This document shows, one piece after another, positions 47,520 to 54,849 of a stretch of DNA of 64,000 nt. The notes under the pieces are model-generated. The model made no database searches. It worked only from the letters and a program-made list of their open reading frames with translations, and had not been told where the DNA came from. The stretch covers positions 73,670,912-73,734,911 of the forward strand of contig OZ018329.1 of the NCBI GenBank assembly GCA_963969495.1, written 5' to 3'. The translations under genes were made by a program, and so were the position numbers. Source of the DNA: Ceratothoa steindachneri. Taxonomy: Eukaryota; Arthropoda; Malacostraca; Isopoda; Cymothoidae. Every line of letters starts with the position of its first letter. The first letter of the stretch is position 1.

Positions 47520-47935
47520 GGGGTGTGAAAATGTATGAGAGAAATGGCCGATAAACTTACCAACAAAAAATGGACTAAGGCCAGTCGTGTGGCTAGAATA
47601 TTGGCATTTAAATCAAGAGGTACCGCGTTTGAAACTCAATAGTCAAAAGACTTTTATGAACACCACTCAAGAAAGAAAACGGAAGAAAATGCTTGAAGGA
47701 CTAACTCAACAAGAAGCACAAAGAAATCAACAACTCAAGATAAATGGAAGAAAATGAAGATACATCAAGAAAGAAAACCAAGATTAAGGACCAACCCAGA
47801 CAAGAAGAATACGGAAGTCAAGAAGAAGAAAATGGATTCAAGGAAGACAACCTGCACCGAGGAAACCAAGTGAAAAGCAAGATGAATGAGTATAAAAAAT
47901 AAAAATTATAATAATGATATGCCCCCCCCTCCATA
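47520..47935 (+). repeat. S3 SINE-like repeat, copy 3 (inside hAT element)
   Basis: Begins GGGGTGTGAAAATGTATGAG, then the same tRNA-like head and body as copy 2, 569 bp downstream of it. It ends in an A/T-rich tail and seven or more Cs. The stretch between the copies (47291-47519) is unique and not coding. Confidence 0.78.
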
Positions 47936-48885
47936 ATATCACAGTAACAGATCACTGATCGAGAATTGTGGGTACCCATGATGATAGCCATAACCTGTAG
48001 AAGGAGAGATGAGTTATGAGTCAGTATCAGAGAAATAATCTTAATTTGATACATATTTGTTGAAATTATAAACATAAATATGAATTTTGAATAAAATAAT
48101 GATAAGTAACATTTCTTGAAAAAATAAAGTAATTTTGAAAAAAACTCCCCAAAACCCAGGTTTTATTCTGGGTTTTTTCAAAAAACAAATTCTACAAGCA
48201 TTAGAATAACCCAGAAAAAGAATAGCTATCTGTATTTTTATATATTATTAATAATTACTTAATTTAATAATTATATTATAGTAGGAACAGATCACTGATC
48301 GAAAATTGTGGGTGCCCATGATAGCATAACCTGTAGTAGGAGAGATTAATTATTAGTCAGTATCAGAGAAATAATCTTAATTTGATATATATATTTGTTG
48401 AAAATAGAAACATAATTATGAATTTTGAATAAAATAATAAGTAGCATTCATTCCTTGAAAAAAAAGAGTAATTAAAAAAAAAACACAGGTTTTTTAGGGC
48501 TATTTTTTTTTATTTGCCAACCCTGGGCACACCTGCAGGATGCACTGCCATTTGATAGTGTTCCTTACACCTTATTGTAATGACTGTGTTGTCCAGACTG
48601 TTAAGCACATTTGTTGAATGTCTCAGTCTGGGGGATCTTCGAGCATGTTACCTTCCTGGTGCCGAGACAAGTGATGTCACTGGTTTTATACTCAAATTTC
48701 AGACTGTATGTCTTCTTCGCGGAGACTTGCCTCCTTTTTATTTGACATTCTTGGGAGTGATGGGGAGTTGATCCTCCCTCTCACTCCAGAGCATGATTTT
48801 CATTTGTTGTGTTTGATATTTATTATTCCCCCCATCCCCTCTTATTTGGAATACTGCCTAAGATTAGGTTAACTTTGGAAATTTT

Positions 48886-48911
48886 GGCTGCTGCCTTTGG
48901 TGGCAGCAGCC
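48886..48911 (+). other. Perfect hairpin in I-1 3'UTR
   Basis: GGCTGCTGCC, a six-base loop TTTGGT, then GGCAGCAGCC, a perfect 10-bp stem. It lies about 70 bp before the 3' end of the LINE copy, where a structure recognised by the element's own RT could be expected. Confidence 0.8.
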
Positions 48912-49224
48912 AACTGATTGGATCTTAGATTGTGTAAGATTTACAAGAATAATCAAAATAAATTATTAGACATTACCTACTTACTGCAAAGAATAGTTTT
49001 CTATGGAAATTATACTTTCTAGCCATGAAGCTTCCCATTTATGAGCATTAGCCTCCTTCATTTCTGATGGAGGTAGGTTTTGACTCATTAATATGAATTT
49101 TTATAATTTTTCGCATATTAAAACTGCATCATAGCTTATAAAAACTATTAATAGCATGGAATTTGGCATTATGGGTTTACAGAGTTGTCTCTTGGCTACT
49201 TAGGCAATTTATATCTTTTATCTA

Positions 49225-49344
49225 AGATGTATTTTTAAGGCCCAAGGAAATGAAACCTGGTAACACAACCCGGGAAAACGCTAAGGAAATGATTACGTGT
49301 ACCTTTGAAGCTTAAGAAAGAAAATGACCCTTAAAAATACATCT
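49225..49344. repeat. 120-bp element with 16-bp perfect inverted ends, S2-related
   Basis: AGATGTATTTTTAAGG and CCTTAAAAATACATCT are exact inverted repeats. The interior is an inverted copy of the S2 SINE 3' part at 49645-49745 (about 92% identical by eye). Confidence 0.8.
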
Positions 49345-49429
49345 ATTATATATCATGGTGTCATGTGATTTTCAATTATTATAAATAAAAAGCCTGTGCC
49401 CCCTCCTACTAGAAAAACACTTGTCTTGC

Positions 49430-49790
49430 CTCTGACTGGATAAAAACCTACACTTCATTATCCAAAAGGCTTCTTTAATCAACCTTTTTGGGGTTGAGGA
49501 TGGTAGCTCTGGTGATGAATGTTGTGATCATTTTAACAAAGAATGCTGTATGACACGGGTGCAAATCCAACCCCATTATTCATTTTCATATAATGGTTAA
49601 AAAGTAGTTTACCCTATAAGTCTGTTTCCATATCTTCCATTTTTTTTTTCTTAAGCTTCAAAGGTACACATAATCATTTCCTTAGCATTTTTCCGGGTTG
49701 TGTTACTAGTTTTTATTTCCTTGGGCCTTAAGAATACATCTATTATATATCAGTGTTATGTGATTTTTGATTACCCTTTATCTAAATAAT
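49430..49790 (+). repeat. tRNA-derived SINE, family S2, copy 2
   Basis: The head GGATGGTAGCTCTGGTGATG and decayed B box GGGTGCAAATCC are followed by the same body as at 25880-26185 (AAGCTT..AAAGG, CTTAGC, CCGGGTTGTG). It ends near TTATGTGATTTTTGATTACC. Confidence 0.8.
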
Positions 49791-49799
49791 GTCAATTTT

Positions 49800-50098
49800 G
49801 ATTTCAAAATACTTTGAGGGTTCAGCAATGTTGACTACAGGGATATTTTCACACTTGTTGAGAGCAGAACAAGAAATCATGGCTTTAAACTTGAAATGAA
49901 GCGTTACAACTGCGATCTGTGTGGAAAATTTTTCACATACAGTATCTGCGGTAGTTGGAACGCACTTCCAGTGGAAGTTGTCAACAGTGAATCTGTTGAC
50001 CAGTTCAAGTCAAGACTAGACAGGGTCTTGAAAAGTGCCGTTTAAGGACGTAAAGCATTTGAGCAGAGATATGCCTGCTCAACTGCTAGTCCAAAGGT
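49800..50098 (+). pseudogene. CR1-C LINE copy 1: ORF C-terminus and start of 3'UTR
   Basis: After a TGA at 49815-49817 (probable former CGA) the frame is open to TAA at 50043-50045. It reads VDYRDIFTLVESRTRNHGF, KRYNCDLCGKFFT, ICGSWNALPVEVVNSESV and FKSRLDRVLKSAV. This keeps the FFTYSICGSWNALP stretch that copy 2 (59252 on the minus strand) has deleted. The 3'UTR stops at 50098 where CR1-A inserted and continues at 53507. Confidence 0.9.
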
Positions 50099-50270
50099 TT
50101 TGTGGCGGGAATTAGATAGTGTTATTAGGTCTTTAGAGGCGGGAAACTAGGTTTTGATAGTGGTCAGGGAAATTTTATGGCTCAAAGTGAGGCAGGGATA
50201 GGAAGCAAACAGAGATTTGTAGAAGGTAGGCAGGCTAATGGAAGTGCTTTAGGGTTAAATTACTTGAGTA

Positions 50271-53210
50271 GTGATAGTGGTCAGGGAAATACAAGAGTAC
50301 AGGGTCGGGGAAGGAGAGAAAGGAAATTGCAGAAGAGGAGATAGGCCCTCAGGTGCTTCAGGGATAGGTGGGCTGAGTTGTCTTTACACAAATGCTCGTA
50401 GTCTTAGAAATAAGAGGGATGAATTATTTAGTTATATCATTCACGAAGATATAGATATAATATGTATAGTTGAATCATGAGTTAATGAAAATATATTTAA
50501 TGATAATATCAGTGAATTTGAACTAGAAGGTTATATCATTCAATATATTAGATCTAATTCTTTCAAATGATGATCACTTAGTTCAAGGATTGAGTGTCGG
50601 GGAATCATTGGGAAACAGTGATCATCAGATGGTGGTGGGTTGATTATTTATATTAGAAATAGCATTTCTTCAAATCTAAATAACTCTATAAAGCAAGGAG
50701 AAGGCGAATCATTATGGATAGATATTAAGGTTGGTAAAAATAGGAAAATACACCTGGGAGCTTTTTATAGACCACCGGGACAGACTGATTGCATCAATGA
50801 GTTAATGATTAGGGAAATAAGTAAAGGATGCAAAGAAGATACAGTTATTCTTGGTGACTTTAATTTAACTTCTGTAGACTGGGAAAATATGATAGGAAGA
50901 GATAGAGCAAGTTGTAAGTTTATGGAGTGTTTTGAGGATAACTTCTTGACCCAATTTGTTAATAAGCCAACAAGGGGGGCCAATATATTAGATCTAATTC
51001 TTTCAAATGATGATCACTTAGTTCAAGGATTGAGTGTCGGGGAATCATTGGGAAACAGTGATCATCAGATGGTTCGGTTTAATTTGCAAATAGTTAAGGG
51101 TAGAACAACGACAAACTCCACAAAAATTCCAAATTTTTATAGGGGAGATTACGATAAATTACGCGGCATGCTAAATCAGATTAGGTGGGATATAGAATTC
51201 CATGGAAAGAATACTTATGAGATGTGGGATATTTTTAAGACTATATTAAACATGGTTCAGGAACAGTGTATCCCGATGAAGTCTATTAGGAAGAAATGTA
51301 GGAAACCATTATGGTGGAATCAAGAAATAGCTAATAAAGTTTCAGAGAAAAAAAGGGCATACCAGAGATTACAAAGTGAGAGTAGTTTAGATAATTTAAA
51401 CTATTATAGGTCAACCAGAAATGAACTAAATAAGATTATTAAGAAGACCAAAAGGACAGCCGAAATTAATTTAGCTAAAAATAATAATAAAGATCCTAAA
51501 AAATTCTTTAGCTATTATAGAATCAATAATAAATCTAACAGTGATAAAATAGGGCCTATTAAATATGAAGGGGTTTTGAAAGAATCTGATGAGAAAATAG
51601 TAGAGGTCCTTAATGATCATTTTGCTTCAGTATTCACAGAAGAGAAACCAGTTAGATTAATTGATGATAATTCTAGGTCAAGGGAAGTAGTGATAAATTC
51701 TATTAATATAGACAGAGAAGAAATTAAAGGGCTTATAATGCAGTTAAATACTAGTAAGGCATCTGGCCCTGACAACATTCATTCTAGGATACTCAAAGAA
51801 GGTGGAGAAAGTATTGCAGTAGCTCTTGAGAAGATATTTATTAGATCACTAGAGTCTGGAGAAATACCAAATGATTGGAAATTGGCAAATGTAGTGCCAA
51901 TTTCTAAAAAGGGAAGCAAAGAGGATCCAAATAACTTTAGACCGGTAAGCTTAACTTCTATAGTCTGTAAAATTCTTGAGAAGATGGTTAAGAAGGAAAT
52001 TTCTGATCATCTAGAGAGTAGCAGGTTAATTAATGATGCTCAGCATGGTTTTAGAAAAGGTAGATTGTGTTTAACTAATTTACTGGATTTTATGGATTAT
52101 GTAACTAAAGAATTAGATGGGGGTGAGAAAGTTGATGTGATCTACTTAGATTTCAGCAAAGCTTTTGATAAGGTTCCACATAGAAGACTAGTTCATAAAT
52201 TAAAGCTGCATGGGATATGTGGGAACGTTTTAAATTGGATAACTGAATGGCTGAAAAATAGGAAACAGAGAGTTGTACTGAATGGAGTGAGGTCAGAGTG
52301 GAGGAATGTTATTAGTGGCGTACCTCAGGGATCAGTTTTAGACCCTTTATTATTTATAATCTATGTAAATGATCTTGGGCAAGGTGTAAATAGCAAAGTG
52401 TCAATTTTTGCTGATGACACTAAATTGGCAGCTGTAGTCAAAGAGGTTGAGGGTAGCTTTAAAGTGCAGGGTGACTTAAATAAGTTGTTAGCTTGGGCTC
52501 AGAAGTGGCAGATGACTTTTAACCTTAATAAATGCAAAGTTATTAACATGGGGAGAGATAATAGGGAATTTAGCTATGAGATGGATGGGTATTGGCTTAA
52601 TTCAGTTGAAGATGAGAAGGACTTAGGAGTAGTTGTAGATAGGTCACTGAAATTTTCAAAGCAGTGTATTGAGGCAAAAAAATAGAGCAAATAGGGTGCT
52701 AGGTTACATTAAAAGAAATGTTAGCTACAAGAGTAAGGAGGTCATCCTCAAACTATATAACTCTTATGTCAGGCCACATTTAGAGTACTGTATAATGGCA
52801 TGGTCACCACATTTTAGGCATGATATAAACTTATTAAAGTCAGTACAAAGGAGGGCAACAAAAATAATACCATCCCTGAAGCACCTTGAATATGAAGATA
52901 GACTGAGGGTATTAAATATGTTTTCATTTGAAAGAAGGTGTGTGAGGGGAGATATGATCGAGCTTTTTAAAATCTTTTCTGGGATGGATAAATTGGATTT
53001 CAGCAAGTTATTTGAGTTAGAAGGTAGTAATAGAACTAGAGGTCACCAAATAAAGATTAAAAAACAGAGGTGCAGACTGGATGTTAGAAAATATTTTTTC
53101 ACTAACAGTGGTGGATTATTGGAATAGTTTGCCACCTGAGACTGTAGACAGCCCAAACTTGAATGTTTTCAAGCGCAGATTAGATGATTATATGGGGATG
53201 GAGGGTTAAT
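50271..53210 (+). pseudogene. CR1-A copy 1 endonuclease-reverse transcriptase ORF
   Basis: The endonuclease begins LSCLYTNARSLRNKRDELFS (about 50374). A TGA at 50478-50480 sits where Trp is expected, and a 93-bp insertion disrupts the next part. From 50640 a 681-codon frame is open: AFYRPPGQTD, ILGDFNLTSVDWEN, GNSDHQMV, SKASGPDNIHSRIL, VIYLDFSKAFDKVPHRRL, SGVPQGSVL and IFADD at 52404-52418. The A7 run at 52676-52682 causes TAG at 52683, and the tail continues in the +1 register to 53127. A 2-bp loss at about 53107 removes the VVDYWNSLPPE end that copy 2 retains. Confidence 0.93.
50541..50633 (+). repeat. 93-bp exact ectopic duplication of 50981-51073
   Basis: 50541-50633 is identical to 50981-51073, both starting CAATATATTAGATCTAATTC and ending ATCATCAGATGGT. 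The upstream copy is out of place within the endonuclease and replaces or interrupts the stretch before GGLIIYIRNS. Confidence 0.95.
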
Positions 53211-53506
53211 TTCTTACTTTTTGGTATGTGGATATGTTTCTTGACTCATTCCTGTGGATGCAGTTTCTTTTTATTGTATATTTTGGGGGACTTTGATTTT
53301 TTTTTGACAGACTCCTATGGAGGCTTTAAATTATATATTGTAGATGCATGGTTGGACATTCCTATATATTATTAAATTATATATTGTAGATGCATGATCT
53401 GACAAAATCCTATGGATGTATTATGTGGGTGGGATTTGACAGATGCGGATGACCTTTGATAGGCCCTTGTGGCTTTTGTCATCCATGAAATTATGTTATG
53501 TTATGT

Positions 53507-53568
53507 TACCCTCTTTGAATGGACCGTAAGGTCTTCTAGGGTACTTTCTTTCTTTGTTACTCCTTGTT
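53507..53568 (+). mobile_element. CR1-C copy 1 3'UTR, distal part
   Basis: TACCCTCTTTGAATGGACCG and AAGGTCT.CTAGGGTAC match, in inverse orientation, 59083-59145, which follows the ORF of CR1-C copy 2. This is the resumption of the element interrupted at 50098. Confidence 0.88.
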
Positions 53569-53734
53569 ATATTTAATTGTAAATGAGTTATTTATTGTAC
53601 CATACTAAAATCATTTACATTAAAATTAAATATTTATGATCAAGAATTTTAAATCTAATTTGTTTATATTATTGTCATTCATTATTGATGAAAATTTATT
53701 TACATAGTATAGATCTTATATTGGTTTGATACAG

Positions 53735-54603
53735 TGTGGTGGAGTGAATGTGAGAGTGTTTGTAGGGCCATTCTCCCACCCCTTTTCCAATACCCTCTCC
53801 CTCCCACTGTGTGAGTGTGTGTGTGTGAATAACTGGCATTTAAATTTTGTTTGTTTTATTTTTCTCAATCTTTTATTGATGTTTGTTTTCTCTTTTCAGA
53901 GAAAAGAGTTAAAGTTAATAATAGGTTGAAAGCCTAATATTTATGTACAATTTTTTAATTTTGAGCATTGTTTGTCCAGAAGATTTACAGAGTTTGAACA
54001 TTGAGTGGAGACGCAACTGTGGGACAACAAACTTCTAGCGGAAGTTGGAAAGAAGCCAAGAGTGCTTCTACCTCCACCCTGATAGGAGGGTTTACACAAC
54101 CTCTCATTGGAAACTACGACCGTACCTGGTTTCCCCACCACTCATCTTGAACCGATAACTAATACAGCCTTGGCTAGCCTTGCCCTAACTCGCGAGTGAT
54201 ACTCCCGTACCCCCCTTTTGTTTTAAAAGCATCATACAGTATTGATTGGAGTATCTTGTACCGTTCAGTTTTTCTTTTCATTTTTTTTTGCATGCACATC
54301 GTTTGACCCAGTACCGATCAGTGTTATTGTACAAATTTTTCTCTTCGCACGACATAGGTTTTTTGTATCTTGTTTCTTTGATTGGGAAATTTTGGCCTTG
54401 TTTTGTTGTGTGCACACATTTTTTTAATTGAATTCTTATATAAAAATTGAATTATCTCTTGTAAATATTATTGTAATTTATTTGTGAATACAGGACTGTA
54501 CATACAATCCATTTCATTTCTCCCTCGATTTCTCACGTCCGAATTAGTGTAGGAAGCGGGTTGGATCAATTGGGGTTAGAGCATAGATTCGTGGCCCACT
54601 ACA
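53735..54603. mobile_element. Solo LTR, family LTR-1, copy 2, upstream of POLA1
   Basis: It starts TGTGGTGGAGTGAATGTGAG and ends GTGGCCCACTACA. Flanks are ACAG (53731-53734) and ACAT (54604-54607), a 4-bp duplication with one mismatch. The two ends match copies 1 and 3, including GGGCCATTCTCCCACCCC and TTTCTCACGTCCG. The centre is diverged or replaced. It ends 111 bp before the POLA1 start codon. Confidence 0.87.
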
Positions 54604-54714
54604 ACATTATATTTTATTTTTTATATTCCAGATATTTTCTGTAAATATAGATTTATGATAAAGCTCAACTATTTCACAAAGCTTGCTCTAAAGTAATTCC
54701 ATTAGTTTGTAGCT
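54604..54714 (+). promoter_or_regulatory. POLA1 5' flank / 5'UTR
   Basis: 111 AT-rich bases separate the solo LTR from the POLA1 ATG. A TTATATTCCAG at about 54624-54634 looks like a splice acceptor, so the coding exon might be preceded by a non-coding exon further upstream. I see no clear TATA or initiator element and cannot fix the transcription start. Confidence 0.4.
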
Positions 54715-54849
54715 ATGTCTGATTCAGATACACAAACTGCTACAAGTTTGTCATCCACACGAGCCAAACGAACCTTGAAAGATAAGCATGGCAGAAAAGC
54801 AGCTTTTGAAAAACTTCGGGAACTAAAGGGAGCCAAACACAAGTATGAT
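54715..54849 (+). CDS. POLA1: POLA1 exon 1 (coding part)
   Basis: 45 codons from MSDSDTQTAT to KHKYD, ending in phase 0 at the donor GAT|GTGAGT. Reading past the donor gives a spurious 66-codon frame. Confidence 0.9.

Larger units (their letters stand above)
46765..48525. mobile_element. Non-autonomous hAT element, 1761 bp, with 8-bp target duplication
   Basis: The perfect 13-bp terminal inverted repeats CAGGGTTGGCAAA and TTTGCCAACCCTG are flanked by GGCACACT (46757-46764) and GGCACACC (48526-48533), a classic hAT 8-bp duplication with one change. The host LINE sequence joins correctly when it is removed. No transposase is encoded. Its interior contains direct duplications (46812-46945 with 48157-48285; 47947-48165 with 48285-48490) and two S3 repeats. 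Confidence 0.92.
45825..48960 (+). mobile_element. I-1 LINE copy D (5'-truncated, split by a hAT element)
   Basis: It begins in RT (EEGVPQG at about 45850; HFVDDLTISFG where copy A has FYVDD; TIECRLQQALN). It runs through a decayed RNase H (LGHWNLSPS, WELQGICP-like) to YWAHSG at 46764, resumes at 48534, and ends with FVECLSLGDLRA. The 3'UTR contains a perfect hairpin. CpGs of copy A are almost all lost. Confidence 0.8.
50099..53506 (+). mobile_element. CR1-A LINE, copy 1, near full length (3.4 kb)
   Basis: Both ends are fixed by the interrupted CR1-C 3'UTR: homology leaves off at GGT (50098) and returns at TACCCTCTTTG (53507). It contains a short 5' leader, the complete endonuclease-RT ORF in broken form and a 3'UTR ending in (ATGTT)n. 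There is no clear target duplication, usual for CR1. No ORF1 is visible. Confidence 0.93.

Noticed and set aside
50478..50480. TGA as selenocysteine or recoded codon in CR1-A
   Set aside because: Position is a conserved Trp in CR1 endonucleases; a simple TGG to TGA change is sufficient, and no SECIS-like context is considered.
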